A stretch of DNA of 8,384 bases from Pseudomonadota bacterium (lineage in GTDB: Bacteria > Desulfobacterota > Syntrophia > Syntrophales > JADFWA01): contig JADFWA010000279.1 in the NCBI GenBank assembly GCA_015222855.1, positions 1 to 8,384 of the forward strand, in the 5' to 3' direction. This document shows, one piece after another, positions 1 through 5,816 of the stretch. The notes under the pieces were generated by a model. It worked only from the letters and a program-made list of their open reading frames with translations. It was not told the origin of the DNA and did no database searches. A program made the position numbers and the translations under genes. Positions within the stretch are counted from its first letter, which is position 1; every line of letters starts with the position of its first letter.

Positions 1-31
1 AGTGAAGCGTAACCCATTAACAGGCATATAT

Positions 32-55
32 GGGGCCGATGGGGGCATCGGCCCC
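32..55. repeat. Perfect GC-rich hairpin (10-bp stem, 4-nt loop)
   Basis: GGGGCCGATG at 32-41 is exactly complementary to CATCGGCCCC at 46-55, with a GGGG loop. It is followed by TACAT and not by a T-run, so it does not look like a classical intrinsic terminator. The form (GGGGC...GCCCCTACAT) resembles short palindromic repeats scattered in intergenic DNA of many environmental bacterial genomes. That family likeness is from memory, not from a search. It could still act as an mRNA-stabilising or terminating stem for a gene to the left of the window. Confidence 0.6.
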
Positions 56-61
56 TACATC

Positions 62-73
62 TTAACATGTTAA
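62..73. other. 12-bp perfect palindrome TTAACATGTTAA
   Basis: A self-complementary 12-mer lies 7 bp after the GC-rich hairpin and about 120 bp upstream of gspJ. Its symmetry would suit a dimeric regulator, but no convincing -35/-10 pair can be placed beside it. A palindrome of this length in AT-rich intergenic DNA may also be chance. Any operator role is speculation. Confidence 0.2.
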
Positions 74-89
74 ATTTATTAAGCATTAA

Positions 90-137
90 GATTTCTCGCG
101 GAGTTTATGCTGAGCGAAGCGTAGTGCTCGAAATGAC
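90..137. repeat. Probable interspersed repeat upstream of gspJ
   Basis: The segment contains GCTGAGCGAAGCG and ends in CTCGAAATGACA. This wording is typical of dispersed intergenic repeats in several environmental bacterial lineages (recognised from memory). Weak internal pairing is visible: ATTTC at 91-95 with GAAAT at 130-134, and GAGC at 112-115 with GCTC at 126-129. No reading frame here looks like a gene. Only one copy is present in the window, so its repeat status cannot be proven here. Confidence 0.4.
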
Positions 138-196
138 AAAAAAAGGAATTACGACACAGCCTCACAGCATGGAGTATTCTGGTGTGATTTTATAAA

Positions 197-847
197 ATGA
201 CGAAAATATCAGAGAAAAATGGCTTTACACTGATTGAGATACTTATCGCCATATTAATTCTGGGCACAGTTCTGACAACGGTATATGCCGCCTATACGGG
301 AACCCTCAGAATTGTTAAAGATACCGGATATGAAGACGATATCTACAGTATGGCCCGGGTAACAATGAAAAGAATGACAGAGGATCTGGAATCCATCTGC
401 AAGTATGATGGATCTTTTAAATTCATATCTCAAAAAAGGGATATTAATAACAAAGAATTCACAGAAATCTCGTTTCTCTCATCTGCTCATTTGAACTTTA
501 CTGATGGAAACTCCTCAGGTCTCGCTTTTATCAATTACTTTGTGGAAGAGGACAGCGAAAAAGAGGGTTATGTCCTTATAAGGAAGGATGTGCTGCACAA
601 AGGCGAAGAAGATGAGGAGATCGAAAGAGGCGGAGGATTTATCCTGTGTGACAAACTGCAATCTTTAAAATATACATTTTTTGACAGCAAGGGAGAAGAA
701 CATGAAACCTGGGATTCGGATTCAGAAGCACAGAAAGACAAGACACCTGCTCTGATCTCTATTCATTTAAATTTTACAAACCCCGATGATAAAGAAAATC
801 CGTACAGGTTCAAGACAAACGTCTTTATACCCATGGCTAAAAAATAG
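197..847 (+). CDS. gspJ: Type II secretion minor pseudopilin GspJ
   Basis: GspJ is a minor pseudopilin of the T2SS that forms, with GspI and GspK, the tip complex starting the periplasmic pseudopilus. The 216-aa protein has a class III (type IV prepilin) signal. A short basic leader ends in Gly9, and the mature protein starts FTLIE, with Glu at +5, followed by a hydrophobic helix to about residue 32. The prepilin peptidase GspO would cut after Gly9 and methylate Phe. The rest is a soluble domain ending in an extended beta segment, and the length fits GspJ. Assignment as J rather than H or I rests on its place directly before gspK and on its size. An in-frame stop at 185-187 precludes a longer start. 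The Shine-Dalgarno is poor (only GGTG about 11 nt upstream). gspI would be expected just upstream but is not in the window. Confidence 0.85.
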   Translation: MTKISEKNGFTLIEILIAILILGTVLTTVYAAYTGTLRIVKDTGYEDDIYSMARVTMKRMTEDLESICKYDGSFKFISQKRDINNKEFTEISFLSSAHLNFTDGNSSGLAFINYFVEEDSEKEGYVLIRKDVLHKGEEDEEIERGGGFILCDKLQSLKYTFFDSKGEEHETWDSDSEAQKDKTPALISIHLNFTNPDDKENPYRFKTNVFIPMAKK

Positions 848-873
848 GGGTCAGGGGCAGGGGTCAGGAGTCA
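847..873. repeat. Degenerate heptamer tandem array (GGGGTCA)n
   Basis: Starting at the last base of the gspJ stop codon, four units run in series: GGGGTCA, GGGGCA (one base short), GGGGTCA and GGAGTCA. The array fills the first third of the gspJ-gspK gap. It is G-rich on the coding strand, with three runs of four G. The remaining 62 bp to gspK hold no recognisable site apart from a weak AGG at 925-927 that could serve as a ribosome binding site. Confidence 0.65.
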
Positions 874-935
874 GTGATTAAATTATTGCATTAGATCTCC
901 AGTCACGTCAAACGTCCAATTTTCAGGCGAACGAT

Positions 936-1934
936 ATGAAATCAGAAAATAAACACCTAACCAGATCTGTACTTACAAATAATAATGGTGTAGCGTTGAT
1001 AATTGTGCTCCTGATGATCAGCATCATCATTGCAATTACGCTCCAGCTCAATATTGCCTCAAGATCTGAAATATACGAGGCATCAAACTTAAAAGACGGC
1101 ATCAAACTCCTCTACATAGCAAAATCCGGATTTTACATGGGGGAAGCCCTTTTACTCGAAGATGATAATGACTATGATGCACTTAATGAGGACTGGGCAA
1201 AGCTGGCACAAATCTCTGCCGGATCAGGAGTTCTTTTTGATGAAGGATATTTTAAACTGAATATTGAGGATGAATCTGGTAAGATTCAGATCAACAAACT
1301 CGTGAAGGATAATAAATATAATCACAATATTGAGGATTTGCTGATACGATTTTTAAAACTGCCGGAATTTAACCTTGACGAACAGGAAGTCGATGATATC
1401 GTGGATGCAATCAAGGACTGGATAGATGAGGATGATGAAGTTACCGGATTCGGCGCCGAAGATATATATTACAAAGGGCTGGGAAAACCGTATCCCTGCA
1501 AGAACGGACCACTGGATTCTATAGAGGAACTGTTAATGATAAAGGGAATTACCAGAGATATATACTACGGAACAGATAAAAGCCCCGGTGTTGCAAACTA
1601 CATGACAATTTATGGTGATGGAAAAATAAATATCAATACCGCCCCGAATTTGATATTGAGGGCGCTCGCCGGTGGAATCACCGAAGAGATGATTTCCGAT
1701 ATGGATGATTACAGAAGGAACGAGGAGAGCAACCTTTCCGAACCGACCTGGTATAAAAATGTTACAGGGATGGCCAATATAACTATTGACTCCGGATTGA
1801 TAACCACAAAGAGCAACACGTTCAAGATTGTATCTAGGGGTTACCTGGATAATATGAGCAAAAAGGTAACCGGTGTAATCGAAAGACAGACAAAAAACAA
1901 AACAGATAAAACTCTATCTTGGAAGGTAGACTGA
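936..1934 (+). CDS. gspK: Type II secretion minor pseudopilin GspK
   Basis: GspK is the largest minor pseudopilin and caps the pseudopilus tip in the periplasm. The 332-aa product has a leader ending NNNG (Gly18), then VALIIVLL and a hydrophobic helix to about residue 37. The residue at +5 is Ile, not Glu, which is a known hallmark of GspK. Family motifs follow in order: DESGKIQIN at 112-120, DWIDEDDE at 161-168, an ELLMIKGIT stretch around 198-206 and GKININTAP at 229-237. The acidic DWID region belongs to the inserted helical domain typical of GspK, which also carries calcium-binding residues in characterised homologues. The stop TGA overlaps the gspL start as TGATG, pointing to translational coupling. 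A weak AGG 8 nt upstream supports the ATG at 936. Confidence 0.93.
   Translation: MKSENKHLTRSVLTNNNGVALIIVLLMISIIIAITLQLNIASRSEIYEASNLKDGIKLLYIAKSGFYMGEALLLEDDNDYDALNEDWAKLAQISAGSGVLFDEGYFKLNIEDESGKIQINKLVKDNKYNHNIEDLLIRFLKLPEFNLDEQEVDDIVDAIKDWIDEDDEVTGFGAEDIYYKGLGKPYPCKNGPLDSIEELLMIKGITRDIYYGTDKSPGVANYMTIYGDGKININTAPNLILRALAGGITEEMISDMDDYRRNEESNLSEPTWYKNVTGMANITIDSGLITTKSNTFKIVSRGYLDNMSKKVTGVIERQTKNKTDKTLSWKVD
1921..1926 (+). promoter_or_regulatory. Ribosome binding site GGAAGG for gspL
   Basis: GGAAGG lies 7 nt before the ATG at 1934, inside the end of gspK. It decides the gspL start in favour of 1934 over an in-frame TTG at 1919, which has no such signal and would lie before this site. 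Confidence 0.65.
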
Positions 1935-3493
1935 TGCCCGAAAAAATCCTTGGTCTTGATATCGGTGAATATTCCATAAAGGCGGTTCAGATCACAGCCG
2001 GCCTCAAGGGATACCAGGTTACCGGATTTTCACTGATTGACATTAAGGAGGCCGGCGGCTCCCAGGAAGCCTTGAAGAAGTTATTTGAAAACGACAATCT
2101 TAAAAGCGGCATCTGTATAACTTCCCTGCCGGCAAAGAGTTTTTCCTTTCGCAATATAAAACTTCCCTTCAAAGATAAAAAGAAAATCGGCCAGACCATT
2201 GCCTTTGAACTGGAGCCGCTCATCCCTTATCCCGCCCATGATGTCTTGATAGACTACATTATCGTAGACCGGTCGGATCAATCAGAGATATTCGCCGCCG
2301 CAACCGTTAAATCCGGTGTCGGGGAGCTGGTCAAACTTCTTGAGGAGCACCATGCGGAAGTATCGATCATAGATATTGACGCCGTACCCGTAGCCTCAAA
2401 ACTATTGACCATGGAAAATTCCTCCAATTCCCCTTTGATAAAGGGAGAAGAATACGGCCTCCTTTTAGACATCGGCGCTGAGGATACTGCCGGCATACTT
2501 TTTAAAGAGGGTAAGATTTTTCAAATAAGGCGCTACCCCTTTGGCGGAGACAAGATTACCGGGGCTGTGGCAAGGGCGCTCAATATCGAATTTGCCAACG
2601 CCGAGAAAAAAAAGAGGAAAGGTGATACCGCCGAAGCCGGAGAGGAAATCTCAGGGGTATGTCACAAATTCTTCCTGGAGGTAAAAAACACGCTGCAATT
2701 CCTGAAATGGAACGGCTACATTGATAAAGAACCTTCAAAAATCTTTCTGACCGGCGGCGGAGCGCTTTATCCTGGCATCAGGGAAGAACTGAGGGAACAT
2801 TTTTCAGTCCCGGTGGATATGGTTGATATTTCAGCAACCGACAATATTCAGATGGAGGGGACAACCAGAAAAAGCTGGAATCCGATGTTGATGAATCAGG
2901 CCCTCGCCCTTGCAACCCGGGAAACAAAAAAAGGCGCCGGATTCAACTTCAGACGTGGCGAATTCGAACTGAAAAGGAAATATGAAAAATTCAAAAAAGA
3001 TTTCAGATGGGCGGCGGCGCTTGCTCTCATAGTCATGTTCGCGTGCGGGATCGACCTATATATCGACTATCATTACGACAGGCTATATCTAAATAAGTTG
3101 AAACATGAAATAATCACTGTTTTTAAAAAGACCTGTCCGGAGGTAACCAGAATAGTCGATCCGGTTCAACAGATGAAGGTAAAAATCGCGGAATTAAGGA
3201 AGTCCTCCACGGGATTGAATGGCGCCAATGTAACGACGCTGCATATTCTGAAAGACATTTCCCGGCTTGTCCCTGAATCCACAGACTTCCTTATAACGAG
3301 ATTTACGTTTGACGGCAAGTCTATAGAAATTAAAGGAGAAACCGACAATTTCAATGCCGTCGATAATATAAAAACCGATCTTGGCAAATCGAACTACTTT
3401 AAAAACGTTGCAACAAGTTCGGCCAGTCGCATCAAAAAAGGCAAGAGGGTCGGGTTTGATTTACGGATGGAGCTGAGTAGTTACAATGATTAA
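1934..3493 (+). CDS. gspL: Type II secretion assembly-platform protein GspL (PilM-like actin fold plus periplasmic domain)
   Basis: GspL links the cytoplasmic ATPase GspE to the inner-membrane platform and binds GspM. The 519-aa protein starts MPEKILGLDIGEYSIKAV, a PilM/FtsA-type phosphate-1 motif (residues 7-16). A second phosphate motif, LLLDIGAEDTAGI, lies at 176-188 and a GGG adenosine-type loop at 274-276. The cytoplasmic half is therefore an actin-like ATPase fold with its nucleotide motifs apparently kept, unlike the degenerate classical GspL. One transmembrane helix (about 358-375) is followed by a short coiled region and a PilN-like ferredoxin-fold periplasmic domain (about 430-519). 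It is thus equivalent to a PilM-PilN fusion. The ATG at 1934 overlaps the gspK stop, and the 3' end overlaps gspM by 8 nt. Residues 161-173 (SNSPLIKGE region) coincide with a palindromic DNA repeat. A Lys-rich low-complexity stretch lies at about 222-240. PilM is the main alternative, but the C-terminal domain and gspK/gspM neighbours favour GspL. Confidence 0.9.
   Translation: MPEKILGLDIGEYSIKAVQITAGLKGYQVTGFSLIDIKEAGGSQEALKKLFENDNLKSGICITSLPAKSFSFRNIKLPFKDKKKIGQTIAFELEPLIPYPAHDVLIDYIIVDRSDQSEIFAAATVKSGVGELVKLLEEHHAEVSIIDIDAVPVASKLLTMENSSNSPLIKGEEYGLLLDIGAEDTAGILFKEGKIFQIRRYPFGGDKITGAVARALNIEFANAEKKKRKGDTAEAGEEISGVCHKFFLEVKNTLQFLKWNGYIDKEPSKIFLTGGGALYPGIREELREHFSVPVDMVDISATDNIQMEGTTRKSWNPMLMNQALALATRETKKGAGFNFRRGEFELKRKYEKFKKDFRWAAALALIVMFACGIDLYIDYHYDRLYLNKLKHEIITVFKKTCPEVTRIVDPVQQMKVKIAELRKSSTGLNGANVTTLHILKDISRLVPESTDFLITRFTFDGKSIEIKGETDNFNAVDNIKTDLGKSNYFKNVATSSASRIKKGKRVGFDLRMELSSYND
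2414..2450 (-). repeat. Palindromic interspersed repeat, copy A, in frame within gspL
   Basis: CCCTTT at 2431-2436 pairs with AAAGGG at 2440-2445 around a GAT loop. The flanks read GAAAATTCC on the left and AGAAGAA on the right. The 23-bp core at 2423-2445 matches the reverse complement of 4842-4864 at 18 of 23 positions. Read in the gspL frame it encodes residues 161-173 with the peptide SNSPLIKGE, and the frame is not broken. The strand is given relative to copy B. SPL-KG peptides of this kind are the usual translation of the common CCCCTTTNNNAAAGGGG repeat. Confidence 0.6.
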
Positions 3494-4016
3494 TCTCTGG
3501 ATAAAACTGACGAGACGGGAGAAATATTACGTATCCGTGGGCGTTGCCCTGGTTATTGCGTTCCTCTTCTTCCAGTTTGTTATGTTTCCTTTTTTGGGGG
3601 CAAAAGGGAAGATCAAGCGCTCTATTCAGGCAAAGGAGAAAACCTTAAAGGAGATTCTTTCACTCAGTTCGGAATACAGGACGCTAAAAGCAGGTTCGCG
3701 GGATATTCAAAAAGCCCTTGCCGGAAGGCCCAAGAGTTTCACCCTCTTTTCCTTTCTGGAAAAGCAGGCAGGCCGGGCCAGGATAAAACCGAATATAAAA
3801 TACATGAGACCTTCCACGTCACCAAGCACAGGACCCTATAGTGAATCGTCTGTAGAGATGAAGCTGGAAAAAATTACGTTGAAACAGCTTGTCGAGTATC
3901 TATATCTCGTAGAATCACCAAAACATGTGGTTAAGATTAAAAGAATCTCGGTAAAACAGAGCAAGGGAAGTCCTGAATATCTGACCGCCCTGGTACAGGT
4001 GATAACGTATAAATGA
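3486..4016 (+). CDS. gspM: Type II secretion assembly-platform protein GspM
   Basis: GspM is a bitopic inner-membrane protein that dimerises with GspL and stabilises it in the T2SS platform; it corresponds to PilO of type IV pili. The 176-aa sequence shows the expected plan. A short basic cytoplasmic tail with LTRREKYYV (residues 8-16) leads to a transmembrane helix at about 16-36. A helical, probably coiled-coil segment spans about 40-80. A small periplasmic alpha/beta domain follows, starting at the conserved-type SFTLFSFLEKQAGRARI (84-100) and ending in a strand at the C-terminus. Sequence conservation in this family is low, so position between gspL and gspN is part of the evidence. It overlaps gspL by 8 nt and gspN by 4 nt (ATGA). 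A GGAG at 3469-3472 is somewhat far upstream. Confidence 0.87.
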   Translation: MINLWIKLTRREKYYVSVGVALVIAFLFFQFVMFPFLGAKGKIKRSIQAKEKTLKEILSLSSEYRTLKAGSRDIQKALAGRPKSFTLFSFLEKQAGRARIKPNIKYMRPSTSPSTGPYSESSVEMKLEKITLKQLVEYLYLVESPKHVVKIKRISVKQSKGSPEYLTALVQVITYK

Positions 4017-4831
4017 AAACAAAAAAATGGATCGCATATACGATATACGGTATCCTGGTTACAGTTGTCTTCCTTTACTGGTGCTTCCCGTCCGATAATG
4101 TCGCAGATTATATTGAATCAACCGTCACGGCTAATAACCCTAATATTACCCTTTCAATCGATTCCGTAAAGCTAAGTTTCCCACCAGGTATAAGACTCAA
4201 TAATCTTCTGGTCGGTTTCAAGGACAAACCGGGGTCAACCCTCAAGGCGAATATCCTGAGGATAAGACCAGGCCTTGCAAAACTCTTGCGGGGGAGGTTA
4301 TCGCTGCTTCTTGGCGTAGATACCTGCAAGGGAAATATCAAAGGACGTCTTAATTTTACGAATCTCTTTTCCGTTGAAGGACATGTAAATGCAAAAGCCA
4401 AAGTTGACAATATCGACATCGGCAGTTGTTCATATCTTAAGACACTTCTTGGACGTCAGGTTACCGGAAAGCTAAAAGGTTCGTTAATTTATAATGGTAA
4501 CAAAGAATTAACTAATGGGGCGGGCTCCGCCGAGTTTGTGCTTCTTGACGGAAGTATCCAGCTTTTGAAAGAAGTATTCGGTTTTGACAAACTGGTTTTT
4601 GACGCAATAGAGACAGACATGGTACTGAAGAACCGAATCCTGAAAATGAACAGACTAAATCTGTCCGGGAAACAACTGCGCGGCTCTCTTAATGGAAATA
4701 TATTTCTTGACAATGATATCACGCGAAGCAGGCTTGACATAAAAGGTAATGTGGTGATTCCGGCTCTGAACAGAAAACTTTCCGTTGTTATAAAGGGAAC
4801 CATCACAAATCCGGAAGCAAAGTTTATGTAA
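4013..4831 (+). CDS. gspN: Type II secretion protein GspN (AsmA-like)
   Basis: GspN is an optional T2SS inner-membrane protein whose role is not settled. In deltaproteobacteria and relatives it is an AsmA-like protein with a periplasmic beta-rich body. The 272-aa product has one N-terminal transmembrane helix (about 6-24). A repetitive beta-strand body then shows features of that family: LSFPPGIRLNNL around 54-65, a TGKLKGSLIYNG segment at 151-162, LDIKGN at 241-246 and an ending KGTITNPEAKF. The length is close to other GspN proteins. The start overlaps the gspM stop as ATGA, and AGGTGA at 3997-4002 serves as a ribosome binding site. The body is rich in Gly/Asn turns and has no enzymatic motif. 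A general AsmA/DUF748-type protein is the alternative, but its place in the cluster makes GspN the better call. Confidence 0.82.
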   Translation: MKTKKWIAYTIYGILVTVVFLYWCFPSDNVADYIESTVTANNPNITLSIDSVKLSFPPGIRLNNLLVGFKDKPGSTLKANILRIRPGLAKLLRGRLSLLLGVDTCKGNIKGRLNFTNLFSVEGHVNAKAKVDNIDIGSCSYLKTLLGRQVTGKLKGSLIYNGNKELTNGAGSAEFVLLDGSIQLLKEVFGFDKLVFDAIETDMVLKNRILKMNRLNLSGKQLRGSLNGNIFLDNDITRSRLDIKGNVVIPALNRKLSVVIKGTITNPEAKFM

Positions 4832-4832
4832 G

Positions 4833-4876
4833 AAGGTTTTCCCCTTTCCTAAAGGGGAGTTAGAGGGGATTTTCAT
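4833..4876 (+). repeat. Palindromic interspersed repeat, copy B, between gspN and gspC
   Basis: CCCCTTT at 4841-4847 pairs with AAAGGGG at 4851-4857 around a CCT loop, followed by AGTTAGAGGGGATTTTCAT. It begins just after the gspN stop and occupies most of the 70-bp gap. The CCCCTTT/AAAGGGG core with an AGTTAGAGGGG arm is the form of a widespread bacterial interspersed repeat (recognised from memory). It matches the segment inside gspL in opposite orientation. There is no T-run after the stem, so an intrinsic terminator is unlikely, though the stem could affect mRNA stability. Confidence 0.7.
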
Positions 4877-4887
4877 ATAAAGGTCTC

Positions 4888-4893
4888 AAAGGA
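4888..4893 (+). promoter_or_regulatory. Ribosome binding site AAAGGA for gspC
   Basis: AAAGGA ends 8 nt before the ATG at 4902. Two ATG codons stand in tandem (4902 and 4905), and either could be used with this site. Confidence 0.55.
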
Positions 4894-4901
4894 ACTCTGT
4901 C

Positions 4902-5732
4902 ATGATGATTAAACATCGTCCGATATTTATCCTCATAGTAATTACCATCCTGATATATTTATCCGTGGATATCTTTTACAAGGTAGTGAATGCAAAGCTT
5001 GTCAGTGTTAAGGCCGAAAGGACAATTACCGAAAAAGTTGATCTTCACAAGGTTATCAAGAAACCATCCCCGGATTCTTACAAGGTAATTTCGGAAAGGA
5101 ACCTGTTTGGTTCAAGCGATAGAGTAATGGGTGGGAGAAAGCAGATAGATCTTGATGAACTGGAATCCACAAAACTGAACCTGGCCCTTCTCGGAACGGT
5201 CTCCGGTAATGGGAAATTCGATTACGCTGTTATCGAGGAGACAGACAAGAAGAAACAAGGGCTTTTCAGGGTGGGTGACACTGTGGCCACCGCTACAGTG
5301 GTCAATATCATGCGAGGCATAGTTGTCCTGAGGGTAGGCGACAGGGATGAAATATTGAAAATGAAAGAAGGTGATCCGGGTAAAAAAAGTTACAAAGGGG
5401 CAGTCTCAAGCCCGAAAAGTGTAACACTGAGCAAAGCCGACATTAGCCATGCCTTTAAAGACATGAACAAAACACTTACCCAGGTTCGCGTAAGACCTCA
5501 CTTTTCTTCAGGAAAGCCGGACGGGTTCATGATAAGCAGGATAAAACGGGGGAGCATATTTCATAAGATGGGCTTGAAAAACGGAGATGTCATACAGGGA
5601 GTAAACGATCAACCCATGGGAAGTGCGGATAATATGCTTGAGTTATACAGGGGTTTGAAATCCGGTTCTGAAATAATACTCAGTATTAAGAGGCGTGGAA
5701 AGCAGGAACGCCTGAAATATGTTTTCAAGTAG
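4902..5732 (+). CDS. gspC: Type II secretion protein GspC (HR and PDZ domains)
   Basis: GspC is the inner-membrane clamp protein that contacts the GspD N0 domain and takes part in substrate selection. The 276-aa protein has a short basic cytoplasmic tail and a transmembrane helix at about 7-28. A linker leads to the homology region: RNLFG at 66-70, LNLALLGTV at 92-100, YAVIEE at 108-113, FRVGDTV at 122-128 and a strand VVLRVGDRDEIL ending near 152. A PDZ domain fills about 195-275, with a GFMISRIKRGSIFHKMGLKNGDVI core. The HR plus PDZ combination is diagnostic of GspC rather than the PDZ-less PilP. Both ends are complete. The gene is set off by repeat-containing gaps (70 bp before, 84 bp after), so it is less tightly coupled than gspK-N. 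Confidence 0.93.
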   Translation: MMIKHRPIFILIVITILIYLSVDIFYKVVNAKLVSVKAERTITEKVDLHKVIKKPSPDSYKVISERNLFGSSDRVMGGRKQIDLDELESTKLNLALLGTVSGNGKFDYAVIEETDKKKQGLFRVGDTVATATVVNIMRGIVVLRVGDRDEILKMKEGDPGKKSYKGAVSSPKSVTLSKADISHAFKDMNKTLTQVRVRPHFSSGKPDGFMISRIKRGSIFHKMGLKNGDVIQGVNDQPMGSADNMLELYRGLKSGSEIILSIKRRGKQERLKYVFK

Positions 5733-5782
5733 TGATTATTAGTAGTCTAATTGGTTATATTTGTTACATTCGTTAATCCACT

Positions 5783-5816
5783 AACCTTTAACCCTTAACC
5801 TTTAACCCTTAACCTT
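5783..5816. repeat. Telomere-like heptamer array (AACCYTT)n abutting the exeA start
   Basis: Units AACCTTT and AACCCTT alternate: two copies of the 14-bp pair (5783-5796 and 5797-5810, identical) plus a final AACCTT (5811-5816). The last unit is directly followed by the ATG at 5817. The array takes the place where a Shine-Dalgarno sequence would lie and contains no G on the coding strand, so it cannot supply one. The preceding 50 bp (5733-5782) is AT-rich, with no clear promoter. Confidence 0.85.

Noticed and set aside
32..55. Intrinsic terminator
   Set aside because: The stem is strong, but no run of T follows on either strand.
2..73. Short open frame from the left edge to a TAA, as a possible 3' end of an upstream gspI
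   Set aside because: The 23 residues do not resemble a pseudopilin C-terminus, and the frame runs through the GC hairpin, which looks like intergenic repeat DNA.
1919..1933. Upstream TTG start for gspL
   Set aside because: It would put the GGAAGG ribosome binding site inside the gene and add five residues before the conserved MPEKILGLDIG start. The ATG at 1934 has proper spacing.
4108..4806. Two minus-strand frames of about 100 codons opposite gspN
   Set aside because: They have no domain, no ribosome binding site and shadow-type composition; gspN on the plus strand explains the region.
4841..4857. Intrinsic terminator between gspN and gspC
   Set aside because: The stem has no downstream T-run, its loop is only three bases, and its sequence matches a repeat family that also occurs inside gspL.
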